Shown here piece after piece: positions 15,490 to 26,453 of a DNA stretch of 64,000 bases (the stretch's first letter is position 1; each line of letters begins with the position of its first letter). Under the pieces are notes generated by a model. It was not told the origin of the DNA. It made no database searches and worked only from the letters and a program-made list of their open reading frames with translations. Source of the stretch: Halopolyspora algeriensis. GTDB lineage: Bacteria; Actinomycetota; Actinomycetes; Mycobacteriales; Pseudonocardiaceae. Where the stretch lies: contig NZ_QPJC01000001.1 in assembly GCF_003337235.1 (NCBI RefSeq), positions 1 through 64,000 of the forward strand, in the 5' to 3' direction. The translations under genes were made by a program, and so were the position numbers.

Positions 15490-17103
15490 GTGAGCGACGA
15501 AGGCCGTCTGGTTGCCGGACGCTACCGAGTGCAGCGGCGCATCGGCAGTGGCGCGATGGGTGTGGTGTGGGAGTGTGTCGATGAGCGCCTGCACCGCACG
15601 GTCGCGGTCAAGCAGTTGTTGCTGCAGCCCGGATTGGATCCGGGTGAAGCCGAGGAAGCACGGCAGCGGGCGATGCGAGAAGGCCGGATTGCGGCCCGGC
15701 TGCAGCACGCGCATGCGGTATCGGTCTACGACGTGGCCGAGGACGAGGGCCAGCCGGTGCTGGTCATGGAGTACCTGCCCTCCACCAGCCTCGCGTCGAT
15801 GATGTCCGAGCACGGTCCGCTGCCTCCTCGGGAGGTGGCGCGGATCGGTGCTCAAGTGGCCTCGGCGCTCGGCGCCGCTCACTCCGCGGGAGTGGTGCAT
15901 CGCGACATCAAGCCCGGCAACATCCTGCTCGGCGACGACGGCACGGTGAAGATCACCGACTTCGGGATCTCCCGTGCCCAGGGCGATGTGGCGGTCACCA
16001 AGACCGGGATGTTGGCGGGTACGCCCGCCTACCTCTCACCCGACGTCGCCTGCGGCGAGGAGCCCACGGGAGCTTCGGACGTGTTCTCCCTCGGTGCCAC
16101 GTTGTACGCGGCGATCGAGGGCCGTCCTCCGTTCGGGCAGAGCGAGAACACGCTGGCGCTGCTGCACGCCGTGGCCGCGGGTCGTGCCGAACCACCGCAG
16201 CAGGCCGGGCCGATGACCGAGCCGCTGATGGCGATGCTGCAAGCTCGTGTCCAGGACCGCCCGGACATGGCGCAGGTGCACGAGATGTTGCAGACGGTCG
16301 CCGATGGCCAGGCCGTGACCTCGGTCCCGTCCACGCCCACGCCGATCCCGCCTGCGATGGCACCCGGTTCCGCGGCCGCGACCAGCGCGCCGGACCTGAC
16401 CCCCACCAATACGGTCGGCAATACGGTCGGCCGGGACGGCACCACCATCGCAGCGGGCTCGATCTACGAGGAGGACCCCTACAGCGAGGACGCGTACACC
16501 GATGCCGTCGCCTACATGGGCAAGGACACGCGCGGGGACGCGGCGCTGGCCGATTCGGGGAGGAACAACCGCCCGGTGCTGATCTCCGGTATCGCACTGG
16601 CGGCCGCCGCCGTCGTCTCCGTCCTGGTGACGTCGGCGTTCCTGGGCAACCAGGACGGCGGGACACCGGTGGACACCGCCGGGAACCCGGGAAACAGCAG
16701 GCAGGCTCCCCCACCGGTGGCACCGGACTCGACCACCATCCGCCAGTGGACGACGGTGTATCCGAGCGACGAGACGGACGCCTCGGAGGAAACGCAGCAG
16801 CGGACCTCGTCCCCGCAGCAGCCGCCGAATACCACGGAGCGGCAACCAGACGGAGATACCGGCCCCACCGGGAATCCCGGCCCCACCGGCCCCACCGGTC
16901 CTACCGGCCCCACCGGGAATCCCGATCCCACCGACCCCACCGGCCCCACCGGGAATCCCGATCCCACCGACCCCACCGGCCCCACCGGGAATCCCGATCC
17001 CAGCGGGGACGGCACCGACGACACCCGGAACAACGCCTCCGGCGGCGACAACACCGGCGGCGGCGGCTCTTCCGGCTCGGTGGCCTCACCGGTCGCGAGC
17101 TGA
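15490..17103 (+). CDS. Membrane Ser/Thr protein kinase (PknB-like) with collagen-like tail
   Basis: 537 residues. The kinase domain (about 11-270) has GSGAMGVVW (Gly-rich loop), K41, HRDIKPGN (D139), DFG (D157) and an activation loop with T170, T172 and T178; the usual APE is SPD. A Thr/Pro-rich juxtamembrane region leads to one membrane helix (362-385). The outer part carries no PASTA repeats; it is a Pro/Gly/Thr/Asn-rich tail with repeated GPTG and [12 protein letters not shown] units. The GTG start aligns exactly with that of the next kinase and follows GGGGAGA. The kinase domain is nearly a copy of the downstream gene's. Ligand and targets unknown. Confidence 0.93.
   Translation: MSDEGRLVAGRYRVQRRIGSGAMGVVWECVDERLHRTVAVKQLLLQPGLDPGEAEEARQRAMREGRIAARLQHAHAVSVYDVAEDEGQPVLVMEYLPSTSLASMMSEHGPLPPREVARIGAQVASALGAAHSAGVVHRDIKPGNILLGDDGTVKITDFGISRAQGDVAVTKTGMLAGTPAYLSPDVACGEEPTGASDVFSLGATLYAAIEGRPPFGQSENTLALLHAVAAGRAEPPQQAGPMTEPLMAMLQARVQDRPDMAQVHEMLQTVADGQAVTSVPSTPTPIPPAMAPGSAAATSAPDLTPTNTVGNTVGRDGTTIAAGSIYEEDPYSEDAYTDAVAYMGKDTRGDAALADSGRNNRPVLISGIALAAAAVVSVLVTSAFLGNQDGGTPVDTAGNPGNSRQAPPPVAPDSTTIRQWTTVYPSDETDASEETQQRTSSPQQPPNTTERQPDGDTGPTGNPGPTGPTGPTGPTGNPDPTDPTGPTGNPDPTDPTGPTGNPDPSGDGTDDTRNNASGGDNTGGGGSSGSVASPVAS
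16861..17003 (+). repeat. Gly-Pro-Thr coding repeats in the kinase tail
   Basis: A run of GPTG codons is followed by two identical 36-bp units (16921-16956 and 16957-16992) and the start of a third. They encode [12 protein letters not shown]. The third-position pattern is constant, so the array is recent and probably length-variable. Confidence 0.88.
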
Positions 17104-17280
17104 GCGTGGCCGGGCAGGCTCGGTCAGGGGGCCCGCTCCGGTGGGTTTCCACGCCCGACCGTGCCCGGCCCCTGATCGGGATCGCGCGCCCAGTACCGTT
17201 GCGGGCGTCGAGTGAAGTCGGCCGCGGGATGCCGGTCGGAACCGTCCCGCCACCGGCACCGCCAGGACCAGGAGACACGT

Positions 17281-18870
17281 GTGAGCGACGAAGGGCGTCT
17301 GATCGCGGGCCGCTACCGGCTGCACCAGCAAATCGGCAGCGGCGCGATGGGGGTCGTGTGGCGCGCCGTCGACGAGCGCCTCCAGCGCACGGTCGCGGTC
17401 AAGCAACTACTGCTCCAGTCCGGCCAAACCGACGCCGAAACCGAGGAAGCCCGTGAGCGCTCGATGCGCGAGGGACGCATCGCGGCACGGCTGCAGCACC
17501 AGAACGCGATCGCGGTCTTCGACGTGGCCGAGGACGAGGGCCAGCCGGTGCTGGTCATGGAGTACCTGCCCTCCACCAGCCTCGCGTCGATGATCGCCGA
17601 GCGCGGCGTGCTCCCACCGCTGGAAGTCGCCCGGATCGGCGCCCAGGTCGCCGGCGCGCTCGCGGCCGCCCACCTGGCGGGCATCGTGCACCGTGACCTC
17701 AAACCCGGCAACATCCTGCTCGGGCACGACGGCCAGGCCAAGATCACCGACTTCGGAATCTCGCGGGCGATCGGCGACGTGGCGGTCACCAAGAGCGGCA
17801 TCCTGGCCGGTACGCCCGCGTACCTGTCTCCGGAGGTCGCGCTCGGCCGGGATCCGGAACCCGCCTCGGACGTGTTCTCCCTCGGATCGACCCTGTACGC
17901 CGCGATCGAGGGATACCCGCCGTTCGGCGTGGACGAGAACGCCATCAGCCTGCTGCACCGGGTCTCGCGCGGCCAGGTGGAACCGCCCCGGCAGGGCGGG
18001 CCGATGACGGCCGCGCTCATGCAGCTGCTGCAGCCCGACCCCGTGGAACGGCCCACCATGGCGCAGGCGCAGGGCCTCCTGCAGGCCGTGGCCGACGGAC
18101 GGCCGCCGGCCACCGGTGACACCGGCGGGCGGCAACACGCCCCTGCTGCTGCCCCGCCGGGGCCGGGTCCGGCTCCGACGGCAGTGGCCTCCGCGCATCC
18201 GGCTCCGCAGGAATCCGGCGGCACCCGCATCGCCCCGCCCTCCCCCGCCGACCAACCGCCCACCGGAGGCGGGGAGAACGCATCCGCCGGTTCGCCCGGA
18301 CTCACGAAGTCCCGGCAGCGTGCGTTGTGGGCCGCTGCCGTGGCAGCGGCGATCCTGCTCGGAGTGCTGGTCGCCAACGCCTTCGGCAGCAGCGGCAGCG
18401 AGCAGCAATCGAGTGCGCAGCCGTCGGACACCCCCGATACCTCCGCCCCCGCACCGGCACCGGCACCGCCCGCCACGTCGGCGCCCACGACCACGGCACC
18501 CACGACCAGCAGCACGCCCCCCACCGACAACACGCCGAGCTCGGCACCACGGGCCAGCGAGAAGAAGGTATCGGGCAAGGAGCTGGAAGCCACCGTCAAG
18601 AAGTACTACTCGTTGCTTCCCGACAAGGTGGACAAGGCGTGGTCGATGCTCGGGCCGAAGATGAAGCAGACGGGCAAGGACTCCTACGAGGACTGGTGGG
18701 AGGATTCGGTCGACGACGTCAAGATCCTCGGCAAGCCACAAGCCCTCGGCAACAGGGTGCTGGTGAAGCTGCGCTACAAGACGGACGACGGCAAGAGCAC
18801 CGAGAAACGCCTCCTCGGTTTCGTCGCCAAGGGCGACAAGCTGCTGATCAACACCGACACCCGGCTGTGA
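17281..18870 (+). CDS. Membrane Ser/Thr protein kinase, tandem paralogue
   Basis: 529 residues. Kinase motifs at the same positions as in the preceding gene: [10 protein letters not shown]41, HRDLKPGN (D139), DFG (D157), T170 and T178, and here SPE. After a Pro/Ala-rich stretch one membrane helix spans 348-368. The outer part is a Pro/Thr/Ser linker and then a Lys-rich globular domain of about 95 residues (KELEATVKKYYSLLPDKVDKAW to NTDTRL) that resembles NTF2-like sensor domains. The GTG at 17281 has AGGAGA nine bases upstream. A duplication of the kinase domain with divergent sensor parts is the simplest reading. Confidence 0.93.
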   Translation: MSDEGRLIAGRYRLHQQIGSGAMGVVWRAVDERLQRTVAVKQLLLQSGQTDAETEEARERSMREGRIAARLQHQNAIAVFDVAEDEGQPVLVMEYLPSTSLASMIAERGVLPPLEVARIGAQVAGALAAAHLAGIVHRDLKPGNILLGHDGQAKITDFGISRAIGDVAVTKSGILAGTPAYLSPEVALGRDPEPASDVFSLGSTLYAAIEGYPPFGVDENAISLLHRVSRGQVEPPRQGGPMTAALMQLLQPDPVERPTMAQAQGLLQAVADGRPPATGDTGGRQHAPAAAPPGPGPAPTAVASAHPAPQESGGTRIAPPSPADQPPTGGGENASAGSPGLTKSRQRALWAAAVAAAILLGVLVANAFGSSGSEQQSSAQPSDTPDTSAPAPAPAPPATSAPTTTAPTTSSTPPTDNTPSSAPRASEKKVSGKELEATVKKYYSLLPDKVDKAWSMLGPKMKQTGKDSYEDWWEDSVDDVKILGKPQALGNRVLVKLRYKTDDGKSTEKRLLGFVAKGDKLLINTDTRL

Positions 18871-18913
18871 CAGAGCACTACCGATCGGGGCGTCCCTCCG
18901 GGGTGCCGGTTCC

Positions 18914-19807
18914 TCAGGTGCCCGCGGAATCGAACAGGGCCGTGAGCAGTGCCCGGGTGGCGGGTTGGTCGGCGACGGCTTCGCGCACGCCGACGTAGAT
19001 CCGCCGCACCGGCTCGGGATTGCGCACCGTGCGCACCACAACACCGGGGTGCACGATGTCCAGTCCCAACCGCGGTAGCAGCGAGACGCCGAGCCCGGCA
19101 GCCACGAACCCCTGGGCGGCCTGGGGACTGTCCGCCTCGACGGCCACCGCCGGAGCGAACCCCGCGGAGGCGAACGCGTCCGTGAGCGACTCGGTGCACG
19201 GGCCCGGTGCCAGTCCCCCGTGGATCCACGACTCCCCGGACAGCTGAGCGAGGTCGACGGGTTCCTCGTCACACAGCGGATGTCCCCGGGGAAGCACCAC
19301 GCGGTACGGCTCGTCGACGAGGTGCAGCATGCGCACGCCCCGCGCTCCGGGAACGTCGCGTCCCACCACCAGGACCACGACATCGGCCTCGCCGCCGGTC
19401 ACCTGATCGAGAGCTCCCTGTTCGACCATGCGCAGGTCGAGCTGGACCTCGGGGCGCTCGGCGCGGAACTTCGCCACGGCGGGCGGGATCAGCGCGACAC
19501 TGGCGCTCTGGAAGAACCGCACCCGCAGCAGGCCGGTACGTCCGGCACGGAGGTCGGCGAGTTCGGTCTCGGTCGTGTGGAGCAGTTCGGACAGCATGCC
19601 CGCCCGTTCCGACAGCAGCATGCCCGCCGGGGTCGCGCGTACCCCGCGCCCGACCTTCTCCAGCAGCGATATGCCCGCCTCCCGCTCCAGAGCCGAGAGC
19701 TGTTGGCTGATCGCGGACGGCGTGTAGCCGAGGTTGGTCGCGGCGGCGCTGACCGAGCCGCTGGTCACCACTGCCCGCAGTACCTGCATCCGACGTACGT
19801 CCAGCAT
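18914..19807 (-). CDS. LysR family transcriptional regulator
   Basis: 297 residues. N-terminal winged helix (MQVLRAVVTSGSVSAAATNLGYTPSAISQQLSALE, about 7-41) and a periplasmic-binding-protein-like effector domain (about 90-295). The ATG at 19807 is the obvious start. It is divergent from the EamA transporter gene; the 119-bp gap contains GAAAA (about 19828) and TTTTC (about 19850) as inverted arms. Control of the transporter is inferred from this arrangement. The co-inducer is unknown. Confidence 0.92.
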   Translation of the reverse strand: MLDVRRMQVLRAVVTSGSVSAAATNLGYTPSAISQQLSALEREAGISLLEKVGRGVRATPAGMLLSERAGMLSELLHTTETELADLRAGRTGLLRVRFFQSASVALIPPAVAKFRAERPEVQLDLRMVEQGALDQVTGGEADVVVLVVGRDVPGARGVRMLHLVDEPYRVVLPRGHPLCDEEPVDLAQLSGESWIHGGLAPGPCTESLTDAFASAGFAPAVAVEADSPQAAQGFVAAGLGVSLLPRLGLDIVHPGVVVRTVRNPEPVRRIYVGVREAVADQPATRALLTALFDSAGT

Positions 19808-19926
19808 GACCCCACGATACAGTTTCTCTGAAAAGTCGGTGTAGTTATTTTCACTTGTCCTTACTCCTTCCTGGCCTCACCGTGGAGAGGGAGACATCGC
19901 GGAGTGCGAGAGGAGCGGGTGCAACC

Positions 19927-20940
19927 GTGAACAATCCGGCGAATTACCTGCGGCTGGGGGCTTTGGCACTGGTATGGGGCGCCAGCTTCCTGCTGATCAA
20001 GATCGGTCTGGAGGCTCTGTCGCCGACGCAGGTCGCCGTCGCCCGCATCACTCTCGGAGCGATCGTCCTCCTCCTGCTGTGCGCGCTGCGGGGTATCCGG
20101 CTCCGCGGCGCTGCCACCACCGAAGCCCGCGGACTCTGGCGCACCATCACCATCGCCGCGTTGTTCGGCAACACCCTGCCCTGGGTGCTGTTCGGGTTGG
20201 GCGAACAGACCGTCTCGTCCGGGCTGACCGGCGTACTCAACGCAACGACGCCACTGTGGACGGTCCTGTTCGGGCTGCTGTTCGGCACGGAGCGGTCACT
20301 GACGCCGGTGCGGTTCACCGGGTTGCTGCTCGGCTTCGCCGGGGTCGTGGTGATTCTGGCGCCGTGGACCGCAAGCGGCGCCTTCGGCTGGGGCGCGCTG
20401 GCATGCCTGGCAGCCGCCGTCAGCTACGGCATCGGCTTCGTCTACATCGGCCGCAGCCTCACCGATGCCCGGGTCGACGGGCAGCAGCTGCCGCCGCTGG
20501 GCGTCGCCGCGATGCAGATGACGGCCGCCACCGGACTCGGACTGCTCGCGCTTCCCGTGGGTGGGCTTCAGCCCGTGGCACTCGATCCGGTGCCGCTGCT
20601 CGCCGTCGCCGTGCTGGGCATTGTCGGCACCGGCTTCGCCTTCGCGCTGAACATGCGAATCATCTCCGATGAGGGCGCCACGACCGCCTCCACCGTGACC
20701 TACCTGATGCCCCTGGTCTCGGTGCTGCTCGGCTGGCTGGTCCTGAACGAGCAGTTCGGGCCGCGCGTCCTGGTCGGCATGGCCGTCGTACTGGTCGGGG
20801 TCGCGCTGAGCAGGCAGGGGACCGGCTCGCCGGGACCCGGTTCACGGCAGGCTGCCCGCGTCGAGGCCACAGCCCGGCGCAGCGACTCCGAAGACCCCGA
20901 GGTGTCCACCACGGCGCAGTGCGGCCACCCGTCGAGGTGA
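19927..20940 (+). CDS. EamA/DMT superfamily transporter
   Basis: About 337 residues with ten hydrophobic segments in two EamA repeats: ALVWGASFLLIKIGLEALSP opens repeat one and GWGALACLAAAVSYGIGFV opens repeat two. Such proteins usually export metabolites or amino acids. The GTG at 19927 is chosen because the hydrophobic core begins ten residues later; an earlier TTG at 19855 is possible. The C-terminal 30 residues are hydrophilic. Probably under the divergent LysR protein. Confidence 0.88.
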   Translation: MNNPANYLRLGALALVWGASFLLIKIGLEALSPTQVAVARITLGAIVLLLLCALRGIRLRGAATTEARGLWRTITIAALFGNTLPWVLFGLGEQTVSSGLTGVLNATTPLWTVLFGLLFGTERSLTPVRFTGLLLGFAGVVVILAPWTASGAFGWGALACLAAAVSYGIGFVYIGRSLTDARVDGQQLPPLGVAAMQMTAATGLGLLALPVGGLQPVALDPVPLLAVAVLGIVGTGFAFALNMRIISDEGATTASTVTYLMPLVSVLLGWLVLNEQFGPRVLVGMAVVLVGVALSRQGTGSPGPGSRQAARVEATARRSDSEDPEVSTTAQCGHPSR

Positions 20941-20969
20941 TCCCGGCGGTTTCGCGAGAACCGCCGGGC

Positions 20970-21653
20970 CTACACCAGACGGCGGTCCGAGGCCCAGCGG
21001 GACAGCTCGTAGCGGTTCGACAGCTGGGTCTTGCGCAGCACGCTGGACACGTGCGTCTCGACCGTCTTGACCGAGATGAACAGCTCCGAGGCGATCTCCT
21101 TGTAGGCGTAGCCGCGCGCGAGCAACCGCAGCACGTCCCGTTCCCGCGGAGTGAGCTGGTCGAGTTCGGGATCGCCAATCGGCGCCGAGTCCGGGCCTTG
21201 TGAGAACGCGTCGAGCACGAACCCGGCCAGCCGCGGCGAGAACACCGGGTCCCCACCCGCCACGCGGCAGACCGCGTCCGCGAGCTCCCTCCCGGAGATC
21301 GTCTTCGTCACGTACCCGCGGGCACCACCACGGATGACCGTGATGACGTCCTCGGCGGCATCGGACACCGACAGGGCCAGGAACACCACCTCCGGCTGCC
21401 TGTCGCGCACCCGGCGCAGCACCTCGGAACCGCCCCCGTCCGGCATGTGCACATCCAGCAGGACGACCTCGGGTGCGAAGTGGCCGATCCCGGCCACGGC
21501 CTCGTCCACCGAGCCGGCCTCACCGATCACCTCGACCCGATCCCCCGCATCGGCGAGCTCGGCCCGCACGCCGGCACGGAACAGGGCATGGTCGTCGACC
21601 AGAAACACCCGTACCGGGCCGGTCCGTTCGCCGTCGTCTTCTGCACCGGTCAT
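20970..21653 (-). CDS. NarL/LuxR-type response regulator
   Basis: 227 residues. Receiver domain with acidic pair D20/D21, phospho-acceptor D67 in VVLLDVHMPDGG, and a C-terminal LuxR helix-turn-helix (LTPRERDVLRLLARGYAYKEIASELFISVKTVETHVSSVLRK). The partner is the PspC-domain kinase 64 bp upstream in the same direction. In actinobacteria this pair with a PspC protein commonly sits beside guaA; a role in envelope stress is likely but not proven. Confidence 0.93.
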   Translation of the reverse strand: MTGAEDDGERTGPVRVFLVDDHALFRAGVRAELADAGDRVEVIGEAGSVDEAVAGIGHFAPEVVLLDVHMPDGGGSEVLRRVRDRQPEVVFLALSVSDAAEDVITVIRGGARGYVTKTISGRELADAVCRVAGGDPVFSPRLAGFVLDAFSQGPDSAPIGDPELDQLTPRERDVLRLLARGYAYKEIASELFISVKTVETHVSSVLRKTQLSNRYELSRWASDRRLV

Positions 21654-21717
21654 CGCAACTCCCCTTCTCCCGGCCGGCTTCCGTGCCTGCCGTACCTTCC
21701 CCGGACTCGTCCCCGGC

Positions 21718-23103
21718 TCAGCGGCCGGAACGGGGCATTCTCAACTGCACCTCGGTCCCGGCCCCGGCCGCGGTGCGCAGACGGGTGTGCCCACCATTGC
21801 GCTCCATCCTGCCCCGGACCGAGTCGGCGAGCCCGTGCCGATCGGCGGGGACATCGTCCGGATCGAAACCGACACCCCGGTCTCGTACGAAAACCTCGAC
21901 ACATTCCTGCTGCACCTCGGCGTAGACACTGACCTCGTCCACTCCCGCGTGCTTGGCGGCGTTGACGACGGCCTCCCTCGCAGCCGCGAGCGTCGCCGTG
22001 CCCGACTCGTCAAGAGCGCAGTCACCCACGACGACCGGCTGCACCGTGATCGCGAAGGTGTCCTCGACATCGGCACAGATCCGGGCGAGCTCATCGGACA
22101 GTGTCACAGCCCGGCTCGCGACCGGTGAACCACCGACCTCGCCCTGCCCGGCCGCCGTCTCCCCACGCCCGGCTCGGGCCGGTTCCGCCTTCCCGGATTC
22201 CGCGGCCCGGTAGCCCCCCGATCCGTACAGCCAGTGGCGCAGTTCCCGCTCCTGCCCCCGCGCCAGGCGCCGCACCTGACGAGAGGAGTCCGACTGCTTC
22301 TGGATCAGCGCGAGAGTCTGCAGCACCGAGTCGTGCAAGTGCGCCGCGATCTCGGCACGCTCCTGGGATCTGATCCGACTCGCGCGCTCGACATTGAGGT
22401 CGCGCACCAGACGCACCCACCACGGCACGGTGAGCACGGCGGCGCCGACCAGTGTCGCCAACACCGCCAGGAGGGCGAACTGCAGTGCACTCACGGACAC
22501 ATTGCTCACCAGGAAGACCACGATGCCCGCGACGACGAGGCAGACACCGGCGAGGATCCGCACCGCGGCGAAGCGTCCTCCCCCTCCGAGCATCGCACCG
22601 GCCACGCCGGAGCGGGCATTCCGCCGCCACCGGCGCCGCTGCGACTCGTCGGCCTCCCGCCACACCACCGCGGCTCCGATCAGGGTCACCGCGAGCGGGC
22701 CTGCCAGCCACGGTGGGAGCGCCCCGAAGGAAACGACGGTGACCGCCAGACCGAGCCCGAGAACGAGCAGACCGAAGCCCTGCTGACGTTCCCGGGGCGA
22801 CGGCGGATGCTCCGCACCGGCCTGCTGTGGCACGAACACCCACAGCAGGCCGTAGGCCAGGATTCCGGCCCCGCCGAAAGCGGCGAGCGCGGCGAACACC
22901 GCCCGCACCCACAGCACCGGCACATCCAGGTGCTCAGCGGTCCCCGTGGCCACACCGGCGACCAGCCGCCCGGAGCGCTGCCTGCGCAGTCGGGCGGATT
23001 CGGGCAGCGTCTCCGAGTTCTGCAGCGGCCGCAGGCGGTCCGCGGAGGCGGGCGGGTACTCGTCACCGTCCGCTTGCACGGAACGCTCGGGGCGGATGTT
23101 CAC
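21718..23103 (-). CDS. PspC-domain sensor histidine kinase
   Basis: 461 residues from GTG 23103. PspC domain at about 36-95 (LRRQRSGRLVAGVATGTAEHLDVPVLWVRAVF), further membrane helices to about 230, a HisKA_3 box with H257 in EIAAHLHDSVLQTLALIQ, and an HATPase domain (AAREAVVNAAKHAG, DRGVGFD, GLADSVRGRM). The start lies 120 bp from the divergent PspC gene; a longer N-terminus cannot be excluded. It should phosphorylate the adjacent NarL-type regulator. Confidence 0.9.
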   Translation of the reverse strand: MNIRPERSVQADGDEYPPASADRLRPLQNSETLPESARLRRQRSGRLVAGVATGTAEHLDVPVLWVRAVFAALAAFGGAGILAYGLLWVFVPQQAGAEHPPSPRERQQGFGLLVLGLGLAVTVVSFGALPPWLAGPLAVTLIGAAVVWREADESQRRRWRRNARSGVAGAMLGGGGRFAAVRILAGVCLVVAGIVVFLVSNVSVSALQFALLAVLATLVGAAVLTVPWWVRLVRDLNVERASRIRSQERAEIAAHLHDSVLQTLALIQKQSDSSRQVRRLARGQERELRHWLYGSGGYRAAESGKAEPARAGRGETAAGQGEVGGSPVASRAVTLSDELARICADVEDTFAITVQPVVVGDCALDESGTATLAAAREAVVNAAKHAGVDEVSVYAEVQQECVEVFVRDRGVGFDPDDVPADRHGLADSVRGRMERNGGHTRLRTAAGAGTEVQLRMPRSGR

Positions 23104-23223
23104 ACCATCGATGGTTGCACGGGCGCACACCTGCGGACATCGGGGAAGCACCCGTGCCTTTCCGGGCCGACTCAGGGGCGTCCCCGATGCCCGGACGGTC
23201 TCCGCACCCGGATAGTGGAAACC

Positions 23224-24468
23224 ATGAGCAGGCCGAACGGACACACAACCGCGGGCATCGAGGACACGGTCCGCGACTTCTGGGCCAACCGGCCGGTGCG
23301 GCCCCGCGCGGGGGCCAAACTCGGCGGTGTCTCGGCAGCCCTCGGCAGCCGGTACGGCATCGACCCGGTCCTGGTGCGGGTCGCCTTCGTGGTCGGCACC
23401 TTCTACGGCGGCGCCGGGCTCGTGCTGTACCTGCTGGGCTGGCTGCTGTTTCCGAAGGAAGGAACCGGCAAGCCCGGTGAGGTCGGCTCCCGCAGCACCT
23501 CGGGACCGATGCTGGTGCTGCTCGTACTGCTGCTCGTTCCCGCACTGTTCGCCGTTGCCGACCTTGCAGGACTGTTCGGTCTGGTACTCGGCGGACTCGG
23601 CCTGTACCTGCTCCATCGCCACCACCGTGATCGCCCATCGGCACCCGTGGCCGCGCAGCAGCGCGAGCAGGGCACCACAGGCGAGCAGAGCACCGCCGGT
23701 GAACAGGCCACCGCCGGTGACGCCAACACGTGGGTGTATCCGGGCACGAACCGCAGCAGCACGGCCGGCGACACCGAACGCACGGACCCCCCGTCGTGGG
23801 ACCCGCTCGGTGCCGCACCGTTCGCCTGGGACCTTCCCGAGCCCGGCGAGCAGTCGCCCGAGCCGGAACCTCCGCGCACGCATCGCCGGTCGGTCACGCT
23901 CATCACCCTCGCGCTGGCCCTGCTCGCGGGTGGCCTCGGCGTGGCGATCGGTATGTCGCCCGCCGACGCGGTCGCCGTCGGCCTGGCGGTGCTCGGCGCC
24001 GGGATGATCGTCGGCGCGTTCGTGCAGGGCGGTCGCGGCCTGATCGGCTTCGCGATCCCGGTGGCCGCGCTGGCGATGCTGCTGAGCGTGCTCCCGACTC
24101 CGTGGCGGGGATTCACCTCCGAGGAGGTGCGTCCCGACACGATCGGCGAGGTGCGCGACACCTACACCGGTTCGGTGGGCAACATCGAGCTCCATCTCGA
24201 CGATCTGCGGTTCGCCGACGAGCAGCAACTGGCCACGAGTGCCCACATCGGGCTGGGCAACATCAGCGTGTATCTCCCGCCGAACGTCGACGCGACAGTA
24301 CGGTGCTCGACCGGTGGCATGGGCGCCGTCGACTGCCTGGGCGAGCAGCGCGAGGGCCGAGACCTCCGGGTCGAAACCACCGACCTCGGGGCGGACGGCC
24401 CCGGCGGGGGCACCATCGCGCTCGACCTGACGGCGGACACCGGCAATGTGGAGGTCTTCCGTGGCTGA
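23224..24468 (+). CDS. PspC-domain membrane protein with LiaF-like C-terminus
   Basis: 414 residues. N-terminal PspC domain (about 26-78, PRAGAKLGGVSAALGSRYGIDPVLVRV), four or more further membrane helices, a polar linker (140-220), and a C-terminal beta-rich domain (about 300-414, TGSVGNIELHLDDLRF and GLGNISVYLPPNVDATVRCSTGGMG) resembling LiaF/DUF2154-type envelope-stress proteins. It is divergent from the kinase gene and probably part of the same sensing system, as LiaF is for LiaRS. The start ATG lacks a strong ribosome site. Confidence 0.88.
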   Translation: MSRPNGHTTAGIEDTVRDFWANRPVRPRAGAKLGGVSAALGSRYGIDPVLVRVAFVVGTFYGGAGLVLYLLGWLLFPKEGTGKPGEVGSRSTSGPMLVLLVLLLVPALFAVADLAGLFGLVLGGLGLYLLHRHHRDRPSAPVAAQQREQGTTGEQSTAGEQATAGDANTWVYPGTNRSSTAGDTERTDPPSWDPLGAAPFAWDLPEPGEQSPEPEPPRTHRRSVTLITLALALLAGGLGVAIGMSPADAVAVGLAVLGAGMIVGAFVQGGRGLIGFAIPVAALAMLLSVLPTPWRGFTSEEVRPDTIGEVRDTYTGSVGNIELHLDDLRFADEQQLATSAHIGLGNISVYLPPNVDATVRCSTGGMGAVDCLGEQREGRDLRVETTDLGADGPGGGTIALDLTADTGNVEVFRG

Positions 24469-24736
24469 CAACGACTTTTCCGCTCAGAGCCCGGCTCCCC
24501 GGGAACCGGGCACCCCACCCCGGGACGTGCCTCCCTCGAGCACTCGGGCCGCCGCCCCGGTGCGTCGGGGCGGCCCCGACCCGATCACCCTGACGGCCGG
24601 GCTGCTCACCCTGGCCGTCGCGGTCTACGTCCTGGTCGGGGGGCCGTGGAGCCTGCAGTGGGTGCTGGCGCTCGGTGCGATCGGTATCGGCGGCGCCATG
24701 CTCGTCGCCTCGCTGCGCCCGTATCGCGACCGGTAG
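24461..24736 (+). CDS. Small membrane protein coupled to the PspC gene
   Basis: 91 residues from GTG 24461, which overlaps the end of the PspC gene by eight bases and has GGAGG six to seven bases upstream, so translation is coupled. A Pro-rich polar N-terminus (about 45 residues) is followed by two hydrophobic helices and a short basic tail (RPYRDR). No family recognised; likely an accessory of the PspC system. Confidence 0.82.
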   Translation: MADNDFSAQSPAPREPGTPPRDVPPSSTRAAAPVRRGGPDPITLTAGLLTLAVAVYVLVGGPWSLQWVLALGAIGIGGAMLVASLRPYRDR

Positions 24737-24742
24737 GCGCAC

Positions 24743-26357
<1,615 letters not shown>

Positions 26358-26453
26358 GTCGTCGAAACCTCCCGGGATAGCCGCCTACCACCCCATTGTC
26401 CCAGGTGGCCGGGATCGCAACGGCACCGACCCCGGCCGGGGGACATCACTGCC

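Noticed and set aside
21718-24471. Full 917-codon reading of the sensor kinase frame
   Set aside because: The N-terminal half is the antisense shadow of the divergent PspC gene; the kinase starts near 23103.
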